A DNA stretch of 64,000 nucleotides from Peptococcaceae bacterium BRH_c8a (GTDB lineage Bacteria > Bacillota > Desulfotomaculia > Desulfotomaculales > Desulfallaceae), in the NCBI GenBank assembly GCA_000961575.1, contig LADP01000005.1, positions 163,815 to 227,814 of the forward strand. Direction: 5' to 3'. The notes beneath the pieces are model-generated. The model made no database searches, was not told the origin of the DNA, and saw only the letters and a list, made by a program, of their open reading frames with translations. Each line of letters starts with the position of its first letter. Within the stretch, counting starts at the first letter, position 1. The position numbers and the translations under genes were made by a program. This document shows, piece after piece, positions 35,838 to 44,647 of this stretch.

Positions 35838-35882
35838 TAAAAAGCCCGGCACCGTTGTTGTTAACGACGTCGGGCTTTTTTA
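35838..35882. terminator. Putative bidirectional terminator
   Basis: AAAAAGCCCGGC...GTCGGGCTTTTT inverted repeat. Confidence 0.6.
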
Positions 35883-35925
35883 TGTTGTTACCGGTTAACC
35901 CCTCACCGGGTGACCGGACAATTTA

Positions 35926-36234
35926 TTATGTGTTCGCATTCAACACCCATTCGGATTGCTTAAAGGTTTGTGCGATTTGCTCCTCAGGGGAAATGTACGG
36001 TTTATACCACCCTTTTTTAATTGACAGGGCAGTCATGCCTTCATGAGCCATGACGCTTTGACTTAGAAACTCACTGCACATGCGCCTTATTTCCGGTGTG
36101 GATGATTCAAGGGTGGCGCCAAGGTACGCGGTTGCGGATCCTTTTAGGCCCATTAAGGTATCATTGGCTATAACCTGGTCGTTTATCTTGAAGTCGTCAT
36201 CATTGCCTAAAATATTTTGTAATAAAGATGCCAT
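35926..36234 (-). CDS. CotF-like spore coat protein
   Basis: VIANDTLMGLKGSATAYLGATLESSTPEIRRMCSEFLSQSVMAHEGMTALSIKKGWYKPY typical of the coat F family. Confidence 0.82.
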   Translation of the reverse strand: MASLLQNILGNDDDFKINDQVIANDTLMGLKGSATAYLGATLESSTPEIRRMCSEFLSQSVMAHEGMTALSIKKGWYKPYISPEEQIAQTFKQSEWVLNANT

Positions 36235-36450
36235 CTAATGCACCTCCGTCCTGACGATGTTATTCTCACTTATAAACTGCTGCATGTTTTTGAGTCTGGC
36301 CTCGCTGGCCTGAATTCCGGACTTAAAAGCGGTCATCATTTCATCGTCATTGATTAGAACTTGGGTTGCCTTGGCCTTGGCTATGGCATTGGCTTCCATT
36401 TGCATCAATTCCCTTAATTGAAGCATTTCTGCAGTGGAAATATCTCTCAA
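36235..36450 (-). CDS. Small CotF-associated protein
   Basis: 71 aa helical protein immediately upstream of and abutting the CotF-like gene. Confidence 0.65.
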   Translation of the reverse strand: MRDISTAEMLQLRELMQMEANAIAKAKATQVLINDDEMMTAFKSGIQASEARLKNMQQFISENNIVRTEVH

Positions 36451-36547
36451 TATGCTTGAACCTCCTTTGGTTACGATAAATAAATTCTTTCCCTTATAGC
36501 TTCTTTTTATGTGGATACTTTCGAATGGTATTAAAAAAAACGTATTA

Positions 36548-36742
36548 TTATTGAGGTTTAACCGGTTTTCCTGCGGTTGCAGGCCAGCCTAACCTAATAA
36601 ATTCGATTCCGTTGGTGAAGAAAGATGAGAGTTTCACCCAGCCCAGAATTTCATATTTTTCGATAACTTTTTGAATGCCGAAACGGTTGTTATCGAGTAC
36701 CTGGAACGTTTCAAAATCAACATACTGACGGTGACATTGCAC
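36548..36742 (-). CDS. Hypothetical small protein
   Basis: 64 aa ORF in the same orientation as the CotF pair, preceded by GGAGG (AAGGAGGCGGC) on the minus strand. Confidence 0.45.
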   Translation of the reverse strand: MQCHRQYVDFETFQVLDNNRFGIQKVIEKYEILGWVKLSSFFTNGIEFIRLGWPATAGKPVKPQ

Positions 36743-36778
36743 TTATCTAGCCGCCTCCTTAAAAAACTAAATCCCTTA

Positions 36779-37021
36779 TTACATGTTTTTTAGATTTCTT
36801 TTTAGCCACTCCCAACGTATTAACACATGAGTTAATACAAGAATGACGAATATTAAGGATACCCATTTATGGATGTCACTTATTAACCAGGTTAGGCCGT
36901 TGTTTCCGGGACCGTGCGGGAATACCAACCAAACTAGAAGACCGGTTAATACACTGATAGAGAAAAGTGCCAGCATGCCCGTTGCCAATATTATTCTTAT
37001 CGGGTTTTTCATCTTAACCAC
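36779..37021 (-). CDS. DUF4405-like small membrane protein
   Basis: Two TM helices with His residues in helix context (HKWVSLIFVILVLTHVLIRWEW). Confidence 0.65.
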   Translation of the reverse strand: MVKMKNPIRIILATGMLALFSISVLTGLLVWLVFPHGPGNNGLTWLISDIHKWVSLIFVILVLTHVLIRWEWLKRNLKNM

Positions 37022-37202
37022 CTCATAATAGAATATTAAACTCTAAAGCTTTTTTAGTACAGCAGTGAATAAAATTCCTGACGGTCAAGTATAAATGTTA
37101 CTTATTCTAAATTTAAAAAACAATGACTTCACATTTGATTCAGGGTGTAGTAAGATGATAAATATATAATTTATCATTATCTCCGGGGAGGATTTTAACA
37201 AT

Positions 37203-38113
37203 ATGCTGGACAATCAACTATTAATTTTTGTTACTGTTGCGGAAAAAAAAACTTCTCCCGGGCAGCGGAAGCGCTAAGCGTATCCCAACCAGCCATCAGC
37301 CAGCACATCCACACCCTTGAGGAGTATTACGGAGCCAGACTCTTTGAGCGTTCCAGTAAAAGGGTTGAATTAACTCAAGCCGGTTCCACGCTTTATGTGT
37401 ACGCTAAAGATATTTTGGAAATGCACCGAGTAGCCAAACGGGCTGTCTCCGATCTTGTGGAAATGGTTACAGGTACTTTGACCATTGGGGCTAGTTTTAC
37501 CGTGGGAGAGTATGTACTGCCACGTTTAATGGCGGCCTTTTCACGCAAGTTTCCGGACGTAAAATTTGCTGTAACAATTGGCAACACTGAGTTCGTGCAC
37601 GAGCGCGCACGGGAAAACAGCATCGACATCGGTCTTGTAGAGGGTATTGTTGAAGACCCGCAGCTAAAAATTAGCAAATTTTTGGATGATGAAATGATCT
37701 TCATAGTGTCCCGGGAGCATGCCTTGGCCGGTGCCGGTTATCTGGAGCAGGCTCAGGCGGCAGAAAAGCTTGGTAACGCGGTGTTTATAATCCGTGAAGA
37801 AGGCTCGGGCACGCGCCTGGCCATGGAAAACATGCTGCGCAGGCTGGATTTTAGACCCTCACACATTATCACTTTAGGTAGCACGCAGGCTATTAAAGAG
37901 GCTGTAGAAGCCAACCTCGGCATATCTATGCTGTCCAAGTGGACGCTGCGCAAGGAGCTAAAACTTGGCTCCTTAAAACCGATGCGGATTAAGGATTTTT
38001 ATACCACCCGTGGCTTCTATCTAATCCAGCACAGGGAAAAGTTTAAATCAAGAGCCACCGAGGAATTTGGACGGTTCGTGCTGGATCAAGACTTGACAGG
38101 CGTGCTTCGTTAA
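37203..38113 (+). pseudogene. LysR-family transcriptional regulator, reading frame interrupted in a poly-A tract
   Basis: ATG at 37203 encodes MLDNQLLIFVTVAEKK, then A9 (37243-37251) shifts frame to an early stop; one extra A restores NFSRAAEALSVSQPAISQHIHTLEEYYGARLFERSSKRVELTQAGSTLYVYAKD, continuous with the track ORF at 37397. Confidence 0.8.
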
Positions 38114-38157
38114 ATTTTTAAAAAAATATTTAAAATTTTTTCCTTGAATATATCTCT

Positions 38158-38190
38158 CATAAACACCAGCCTTTTGGTTGGTGTTTATTT
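38158..38190 (+). terminator. Putative terminator after the LysR gene
   Basis: ATAAACACCAGCC-TTTT-GGTTGGTGTTTAT. Confidence 0.7.
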
Positions 38191-38278
38191 ATTACCGGGC
38201 ATTGCAAATTGATTTTTTGTTCATACTGGTAGTGCAATTACATGGCCTGCAGTATACCGTTTTTTTCTTTCACATATA

Positions 38279-39166
38279 ATGTTTACAAGAAAGGAAGTGA
38301 ACCGCGTGTCCTCATGTATTTCCATCGGCGCCGCCCATCATCAAGAACTGCTTAAAAACCAACTCGACCGTGAACTGCGGGCCCTGGAAAGCCGGGGCTT
38401 AAAAATTCGCCTGCAAGAAAAGCCCTTGGGCTGGCTCACCTTCCTCGACTGCAGTATTTCCGGTTCCGGAAACCTGGAAACTATTATCCGGCGCCGGGTG
38501 GCGGGCATTATAACTGATTTAATTCTGAACAACTGGGAAGCGACACTGTTAAAACATATAATTAGGGAAAATTACTACTATTTTAATGACGATGAAAAAG
38601 GCACCATCTATGATTATGCCCAGAAAAAATTAAATTTCAGTGACCATAGCAGGAAGCATAACAAAGTACTTATTCTACGCCGTCTAACCGAGTACATGGA
38701 AGCAAATAACGATATAAATATTGACGGCTTTATCCGTTTTAGGCTTAAGGACTATGTTAACGAACTTTACGACATTGCAGACCAGGCTGCAGACGATTTC
38801 ATTATGGATCGGGAGTACCAGGAGTTTATCGAATTGCTAAAATACTTCGTTGAAGTTCAGGATCCGAGAGAGGAATTGGTAAATGTGGTCTTGAGACCTA
38901 ATGGTGCTTTTAAACTTTTTGATGAGCAAGCCCAGATAATTAACAGTGATTATCTGGAAGAGTTTATGCTCAACATCACCGAGAACGAGATTAATTATGA
39001 GGATATGCTGATTAGCGCCCTTATAACTGTGGCCCCGAAAAAAATAGTGTTCCATCCCGGTGGTGGCAAGATGCCCCATAACACAGTGGATACCGTAAGC
39101 AAGGTGTTTGGCGGTCGCGTATCCGTTTGTGATGGTTGCCCCCTCTGTATCAAAGACAGCAATTGA
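38279..39166 (+). CDS. ytxC: Putative sporulation protein YtxC
   Basis: DGFIRFRLKDYVNELYDIADQAADDFIMDREYQEFIELLKYFVEVQ and C-terminal ALITVAPKKIVFHPGGGKMPHNTVDTVSKVFGGRVSVCDGCPLC; upstream of thrS. Confidence 0.88.
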   Translation: MFTRKEVNRVSSCISIGAAHHQELLKNQLDRELRALESRGLKIRLQEKPLGWLTFLDCSISGSGNLETIIRRRVAGIITDLILNNWEATLLKHIIRENYYYFNDDEKGTIYDYAQKKLNFSDHSRKHNKVLILRRLTEYMEANNDINIDGFIRFRLKDYVNELYDIADQAADDFIMDREYQEFIELLKYFVEVQDPREELVNVVLRPNGAFKLFDEQAQIINSDYLEEFMLNITENEINYEDMLISALITVAPKKIVFHPGGGKMPHNTVDTVSKVFGGRVSVCDGCPLCIKDSN

Positions 39167-39179
39167 TACAGATTGTTAT

Positions 39180-39208
39180 TTGACAACGGAAAGGCAGGTT
39201 AATATAAT
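39180..39208 (+). promoter_or_regulatory. Promoter of the thrS leader
   Basis: TTGACA-17 bp-TATAAT. Confidence 0.8.
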
Positions 39209-39234
39209 GTATCGTAAGGATTGAATATAAGTAT

Positions 39235-39545
39235 AAAACGGTAATGATGAGGACGAGTAATCTCCTACCGGAACTCAGAGAGAGGGCATCACTGGCTGAA
39301 AGTGTCCTTGTTTTACGGAGAGCATGAAAACCACCCTCTAAACCGCTGCCTGCAAGTTTAAAGTACAGGAAACGAAGCTCGATTTTGAACCGAACCAATC
39401 GAACCTCGAACCCCGAACTTCGAACTTCGAAAAATGGCCGGCCCGGCACCGTTAACGCCAACTGAGATAAGCCCGTTAGGGTTAATCAGGGTGGAACCGT
39501 GGGATTGCAGTCCTGCCCCTGGCATATATGCCAGGGGCTTTTTGA
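39235..39545 (+). promoter_or_regulatory. T-box leader (threonine) with terminator
   Basis: AATGATGAGGACGAGTAA Stem I start, candidate specifier ACC (39330-39332) in GAAAACCACCC, T-box AGGGTGGAACCGTGG, terminator GCCCCTGGCATATATGCCAGGGGCTTTTT. Confidence 0.92.
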
Positions 39546-39577
39546 TTTTTAACTCATAATGGGAAGGGGTTTCATAA

Positions 39578-41503
39578 ATGATTAATATTACTTTAAAAGA
39601 CGGGTCTGTACGCCGGTACGAATCTGGCACATCGTTGCTGGAAATGGCGTTTGATATCAGTCCCAGGCTGGCCAAGGAAACACTGGTAGCCAAGGTAAAC
39701 GGCAGACTGGTGGACTTGAATACCAAGTTGAACGGTGACGCCGAGGTGGAGTTTCTCACTTTTGACAGCGAGGAAGGACGGGAGGCGTTCAGGCACAGTG
39801 CGTCACACGTAATGGCGCAAGCTGTGCAACGACTTTTCCCGGGGACTAAGTTGGCGATTGGTCCTGCTATTGCCGATGGTTTTTATTACGACTTTGATTC
39901 ACCACATAAGTTTACTCCTGAGGAAATGGAAAAAATCGAAACTGAGATGAATAAAATTATTAAGGAAGACCTGCCTTTCACCCGGGTAGAATTATCCCGC
40001 GATGAAGCCCTAAAAAATTTCGGCAATCGGCAGGAACAGTATAAGGTCGAGCTGGTAGAAGACCTACCCGGGGATGTGGTGATTTCCTGCTACCGGCAGG
40101 GCGATTTTGAGGATCTCTGTGCCGGACCTCATGTACCTTCAACCGGCCGATTGAAAGCTGTAAAGTTGCTGAACTTGGCCGGGGCGTACTGGCGGGGAGA
40201 CGAGCGCAATAAAATGCTGCAGCGCATCTATGGTACAGCTTTCCCCAAAAAGGCGCACTTGGAAGAACACCTGCACCGTCTGGAAGAGGCCAAACGCAGG
40301 GATCACCGCAAGCTGGGCGTGGAACTGGATCTGTTTAGCATCCAGGAAGAGGGGCCAGGGTTCCCGTTCTTCCACCCCAAGGGTATGATTCTGCGCAACG
40401 AACTGCTGAACTTCTGGCGGGAAGAACATAAGAAGCGGGGTTACGACGAGATCAGTACTCCCGTAATCCTGAACCGTGTGCTGTGGGAACGCAGTGGCCA
40501 TTGGGATCATTATCGGGAAAATATGTACTATACCAAGATTGATGAAACTGATTATGCTGTTAAGCCCATGAATTGCCCCGGTGGCATGCTGGTTTATAAG
40601 GGGCGGCTGCATAGTTACCGTGAACTGCCCATACGCATGGCGGAACTGGGTTTGGTGCACCGGCACGAACTATCCGGTACCCTGCACGGTTTGATGCGGG
40701 TACGTTGTTTCACCCAGGACGACGCTCATATCTACATGCTGCCATCCCAGATCCGGGATGAAATTATCGGCGTCATAGACTTGGTGGACTATTTTTATAA
40801 AAAGTTCGGTTTTGAATACCATGTGGAACTGTCTACCAAACCTGAAAAGGCCATGGGCTCGGACGAAATATGGGAACAGGCCACTAATGCTTTGCAAGAA
40901 GCGCTGGAAAGCAAGGGTATGGCCTACAAAATAAATGCAGGTGATGGTGCTTTTTATGGGCCCAAGATTGACTTCCATCTTAAGGATTGTCTGGGCCGGA
41001 CCTGGCAATGCGGCACCATCCAGCTGGATTTCCAGATGCCTGAGTTGTTCGACCTCACTTACGTTGGTGAGGACAATCAAAAGCACCGGCCGGTAATGAT
41101 TCACCGGGTGGTGTTCGGTAGCATTGAACGGTTTATCGGCATCCTTACCGAGCACTTCGCCGGTGCATTTCCCGCCTGGCTGGCTCCGGTACAAGTTAAA
41201 GTGATGCCCATCACCGACCGGCAGCTTGAATATGCCGAAAAGGTGTTCCGGGAACTGGACGCCCTCGGGATACGGGCGGAATTGGACGCCCGTAATGAAA
41301 AGGTTAACTATAAGATCAGGGAAGCCCAGGCGCAAAAGATTCCTTACATGTTGGTAATTGGTGACCGGGAGGCTGCCGCCGGTACGGTCGCGGTACGGCA
41401 CCGGGGCAGGGGCGACCTGGGCGCGGTGGAACTGGGCCGGTTTACGGATGAAATTGTTAAGGAAATAAAAGATAGGGAAAACAGTTTGGCCTGTGAACAT
41501 TAA
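39578..41503 (+). CDS. thrS: Threonyl-tRNA synthetase
   Basis: TGS domain start; HSASHVMAQAVQRLFP; YAVKPMNCPGGMLVYK; class II motifs through HRVVFGSIERFIGILTEHFAGAFPAWLAPVQV. Confidence 0.98.
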   Translation: MINITLKDGSVRRYESGTSLLEMAFDISPRLAKETLVAKVNGRLVDLNTKLNGDAEVEFLTFDSEEGREAFRHSASHVMAQAVQRLFPGTKLAIGPAIADGFYYDFDSPHKFTPEEMEKIETEMNKIIKEDLPFTRVELSRDEALKNFGNRQEQYKVELVEDLPGDVVISCYRQGDFEDLCAGPHVPSTGRLKAVKLLNLAGAYWRGDERNKMLQRIYGTAFPKKAHLEEHLHRLEEAKRRDHRKLGVELDLFSIQEEGPGFPFFHPKGMILRNELLNFWREEHKKRGYDEISTPVILNRVLWERSGHWDHYRENMYYTKIDETDYAVKPMNCPGGMLVYKGRLHSYRELPIRMAELGLVHRHELSGTLHGLMRVRCFTQDDAHIYMLPSQIRDEIIGVIDLVDYFYKKFGFEYHVELSTKPEKAMGSDEIWEQATNALQEALESKGMAYKINAGDGAFYGPKIDFHLKDCLGRTWQCGTIQLDFQMPELFDLTYVGEDNQKHRPVMIHRVVFGSIERFIGILTEHFAGAFPAWLAPVQVKVMPITDRQLEYAEKVFRELDALGIRAELDARNEKVNYKIREAQAQKIPYMLVIGDREAAAGTVAVRHRGRGDLGAVELGRFTDEIVKEIKDRENSLACEH

Positions 41504-41626
41504 CTAATATTTAAAAGTCAAAGGTCATCATCTATAGTATTAAGCGTCTAATTTTAGTGTTTTAAAATGGGAATTATAATAATTTTCGTATACTTTAGAC
41601 TTTAAACTTTCGACTAATACTTGACG

Positions 41627-41656
41627 TTGACGGGTTCGGGGAGTTTGTGATATAAT
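41627..41656 (+). promoter_or_regulatory. Promoter of infC-rpmI-rplT
   Basis: TTGACG-18 bp-TATAAT. Confidence 0.7.
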
Positions 41657-41669
41657 AACGCGAGTTAAA

Positions 41670-41820
41670 TATGGTTAAAAGTAGAAGCCGCTCGCTTCTC
41701 ACCCCGTGACGCTAAAAGTGCAGCAGTCCAAGGGTCAACGGTAAGATATGCTATGGTTGCAATTACAGGCATATTAACGGAAATGCTTAATCGTTAAGCG
41801 GGTGGAAAACCCGCTTTTTT
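41670..41820 (+). promoter_or_regulatory. infC leader (L20-type autoregulatory leader) with terminator
   Basis: Structured leader AGAAGCCGCTCGCTTCTCACC... ending in terminator AGCGGGT-GGAAA-ACCCGCTTTTTT, directly upstream of infC. Confidence 0.7.
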
Positions 41821-41844
41821 ATTTTTGCTGGGAGGTGAAATGTT

Positions 41845-42423
41845 ATTTCCAAAGATCATCGGATAAATGACCATATCCGAGCCAGAGAGGTCAGAACGGT
41901 AGATGCAGACGGAGGCCAACTGGGAGTGCTACCCCTACGTGAAGCGTTGCGTTTAGCTGAAGAAAAGCAAATGGATTTGGTTGAGGTAGCGCCGCAGGCC
42001 AAACCGCCGGTGTGTCGCATAATGGATTACGGTAAATTCAGGTATGAACAAAGTAAGAAAGAAAAAGAAGCTAAGAAAAAACAACGGGTCATTACCGTTA
42101 AAGAGGTTAAACTACGCCCTAATATTGACGATCATGACTTTGATGTCAAAGCAAAAAACGCTATTCGTTTTCTAAAGGATGGCGATAAGGTAAAAGCCAC
42201 CATTATGTTTCGGGGCCGTCAGATAGTGCACCCGGAATTGGGCAGAAAACTTTTAATCAGGCTGGCCGGCGAGGTCGTCGAACTGGCCAATGTGGAAAGA
42301 ACGCCCAAATTGGAAGGTAAAAACATGATCATGATCCTATCGCCCAAACTGCAGCCGCAGCAACAGCCCGAACAACAAACGCAGCCACAAACACAGCCAC
42401 AATCTTCGCAGCAGCAGGAGTAG
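41845..42423 (+). CDS. infC: Translation initiation factor IF-3 (ATT start)
   Basis: GGGAGGTGAAATGTT-ATT TCC AAA GAT CAT CGG ATA AAT GAC... gives (M)SKDHRINDHIRAREVRTVDADGGQLGVLPLREAL; track ORF starts internally at GTG 41926. Confidence 0.93.
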   Translation: MSKDHRINDHIRAREVRTVDADGGQLGVLPLREALRLAEEKQMDLVEVAPQAKPPVCRIMDYGKFRYEQSKKEKEAKKKQRVITVKEVKLRPNIDDHDFDVKAKNAIRFLKDGDKVKATIMFRGRQIVHPELGRKLLIRLAGEVVELANVERTPKLEGKNMIMILSPKLQPQQQPEQQTQPQTQPQSSQQQE

Positions 42424-42478
42424 GTAGCCGAAAGAGAAGAACCTAATTTATTGCAGTAACGGAAGGAGTGAACCTGCC

Positions 42479-42670
42479 TTGCCTAAGATTAAGACGCATC
42501 GCGGTGCCGCCAAACGCTTCAAAAAAACCGGAACAGGCAAATTTAAGTCTGAGCATGCATTCCACAGTCATATTCTGGGGAAAAAGAGCCCCAAGCGTAA
42601 GCGCAATTTGCGCAAATCTACGGTTGCGAGCCATGCTGACGCGGGAAAACTAAAGCGTCTTCTCCCCTAA
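42479..42670 (+). CDS. rpmI: 50S ribosomal protein L35
   Basis: [50 protein letters not shown] start. Confidence 0.96.
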   Translation: MPKIKTHRGAAKRFKKTGTGKFKSEHAFHSHILGKKSPKRKRNLRKSTVASHADAGKLKRLLP

Positions 42671-42707
42671 CCGTTCCAAGTGAGTTTCAGTAAAAGGAGG
42701 AATTGAC

Positions 42708-43067
42708 ATGCCACGGGCGAAGAGCAGTGTGGTTTCAAGAAACAGACATAAAAAAATTCTAAAACTAGCTAAAGGTTACCGGGGCTCCAAGAGCAAACTG
42801 TTCCGGGTTGCCAACCAGCAAGTAATGAAATCCCTTTCTTATGCATACCGGGATCGTAAAAACAAAAAACGTGATTTCAGACGGCTGTGGATAGCTCGTA
42901 TTAACGCTGCCGCACGGAATAACGGTATGAGTTATAACCGTTTTATGAACGGCCTGAAGAATGCTGGTGTAGATATTAACCGTAAAGTTCTGGCCGATTT
43001 AGCTGTCAATGACGGTACTGCCTTTGGCCAACTGGTGAGTTTGGCTAAAGACAACGCCAAGGCATAA
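42708..43067 (+). CDS. rplT: 50S ribosomal protein L20
   Basis: [83 protein letters not shown]. Confidence 0.98.
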   Translation: MPRAKSSVVSRNRHKKILKLAKGYRGSKSKLFRVANQQVMKSLSYAYRDRKNKKRDFRRLWIARINAAARNNGMSYNRFMNGLKNAGVDINRKVLADLAVNDGTAFGQLVSLAKDNAKA

Positions 43068-43094
43068 CAGCCCAATATATGGCCCATCAGCAAA

Positions 43095-43125
43095 TAAGCA
43101 TGGCATAGTCACCATGCTTATTTTG
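43095..43125 (+). terminator. Terminator of infC-rpmI-rplT
   Basis: TAAGCATGG...CCATGCTTA followed by TTTTGGTTTT. Confidence 0.7.
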
Positions 43126-43162
43126 GTTTTAGTGTATAAACTATTATGTTGGAGGTGCCGCG

Positions 43163-43966
43163 TTGCTTAGCAGGAGCAACCCCCGCGTTAAGTTTATACG
43201 GCGTCTGGCCCGGCGGCGGGTCAGGGAACTAGAGGGTAAATTCCTTGTTGAAGGGGTTCGCTTCCTGGAAGAGGCAATCCGGGAGAAATGGCCGCTGCAG
43301 CAGGTTATCTATACACCAGAACTAGCCGAAAACGGCCGGGGTGTCGGACTACTGGAAACCCTGAAGAAGCAGGGCGTGCCAATTTATGTAGTGGACGGGG
43401 AACTGTTTGCGGAATTGGCGGAAACCGAGTCTCCCCAGGGGATTATGGCGGTAGCGGAAATGTCCGCCCGACCTGAATTGGATCCACAAATCCTTTTAAG
43501 CGGTACTAGCGATTTACTGGTGCTGGTTGACGGAGTACGCGATCCGGGCAACTTGGGCACCATCATTCGTTGTGCTGACGCATACGGAGCCGGTGGGGTG
43601 CTGATGCTAAAAGGCACGGTCGATCCATATAACGCTAAAACGCTGCGTGCCACCATGGGAGCTATATTTCGCGTGCCTTTGCTGCCGGTGGAGAATACGA
43701 ATCGCCTGCCGGCGGTTCTTGATGCAGGTGGTTGGAAACTGGTGGCAGGGGATCCTGCCGCAGGTCGGCTGCTCAACCATTGTGACCTCACTAGCCGGGT
43801 GGTTCTGGCGGTGGGGGGAGAGGCCGATGGTTTTTCCAATTCCATCAGCCAGGCGTTTTGGGAGACAGTCCGTATACCAATGCCCGGGCGGGCGGAATCA
43901 TTGAACGCCGGTGTGGCGGCTGGTATCTTACTTTACGAAGCGACACGGCAGCGGATGGAGCGTTAA
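43163..43966 (+). CDS. TrmH/SpoU family RNA methyltransferase
   Basis: LLVLVDGVRDPGNLGTIIRCADAYGAGGVLM...IPMPGRAESLNAGVAAGILLYEA. Confidence 0.93.
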   Translation: MLSRSNPRVKFIRRLARRRVRELEGKFLVEGVRFLEEAIREKWPLQQVIYTPELAENGRGVGLLETLKKQGVPIYVVDGELFAELAETESPQGIMAVAEMSARPELDPQILLSGTSDLLVLVDGVRDPGNLGTIIRCADAYGAGGVLMLKGTVDPYNAKTLRATMGAIFRVPLLPVENTNRLPAVLDAGGWKLVAGDPAAGRLLNHCDLTSRVVLAVGGEADGFSNSISQAFWETVRIPMPGRAESLNAGVAAGILLYEATRQRMER

Positions 43967-44018
43967 TTCTAGCAGACCTGAAGTATAACAATGCAGTTTC
44001 ATTTTTTAGTTAACTTCC

Positions 44019-44047
44019 TTGTTTTGATTTCGACCGTATGATATAAT
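44019..44047 (+). promoter_or_regulatory. Promoter of the pheST leader
   Basis: TTGTTT-17 bp-TATAAT. Confidence 0.65.
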
Positions 44048-44084
44048 CAGTAACAGCAAAAGGTCCCCAAAGAATGAGGGAAAG

Positions 44085-44120
44085 GTTGTGGTTAAATGTT
44101 TTTAACCGCCGACTTTTTTT
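44085..44120 (+). terminator. Terminator-like hairpin upstream of the Phe T-box
   Basis: GTTGTGGTTAAA-TGT-TTTTAACCGCCGAC (wobble-containing stem) followed by TTTTTTT, about 35-70 nt after the predicted TSS. Confidence 0.5.
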
Positions 44121-44199
44121 GGAGGCTGTTTGAGGCTACTGGTTCCGTCCGCGCGTATATTCTGTACAGAAGGTTGGCTGTACATTAGAGTAAATCGAG

Positions 44200-44467
44200 A
44201 ACAGTGATGATGGGGATAAGTAAGCGGTAATTGCCTTTACAGGGAGTGTAGGCCGTCGACTGGGAGCCTGCTAAAAGCGCAACCCGCCGAAATTCACCCC
44301 GGAACTGCAGCTGAACGTTCATTCAGTAGGTGTAGCCGGTTTTCCCGCCGTTATACGGGATCCAAAAACGGTGGTTACCGTTTTTGGGCTGAGCGGTTGT
44401 GCACTTATGCCTGAATTAGGGTGGTACCGCGGATTTTATTAATCCGTCCCTGGAGGGCGGTTTTTTT
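44200..44467 (+). promoter_or_regulatory. T-box leader (phenylalanine) with terminator
   Basis: GTGATGATGGGGATAAGTAA Stem I start, candidate specifier TTC (44293-44295) in GAAATTCACCC, T-box AGGGTGGTACCGCGG, terminator CCGTCCCTGGAGGGCGGTTTTTTT. Confidence 0.92.
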
Positions 44468-44647
44468 ATGTCCAGATATAATGGTAATAATAAGTGCTAT
44501 AGGTAGTAGCTACTCAGGGGTCATAATAAAACTTATTCAACAAGAGGTTGGTAAATTACGTAAACGCAAATTCTCGGTGCTTTCTGGATTATGAATTATG
44601 ACTACTTAAATAATAGCAACGTTAAGTTTATATTGAGGAGGATGAAC

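Noticed and set aside
40670-41500. 276-aa minus-strand ORF opposite thrS
   Set aside because: Shadow ORF antisense to a highly conserved tRNA synthetase; no family resemblance.
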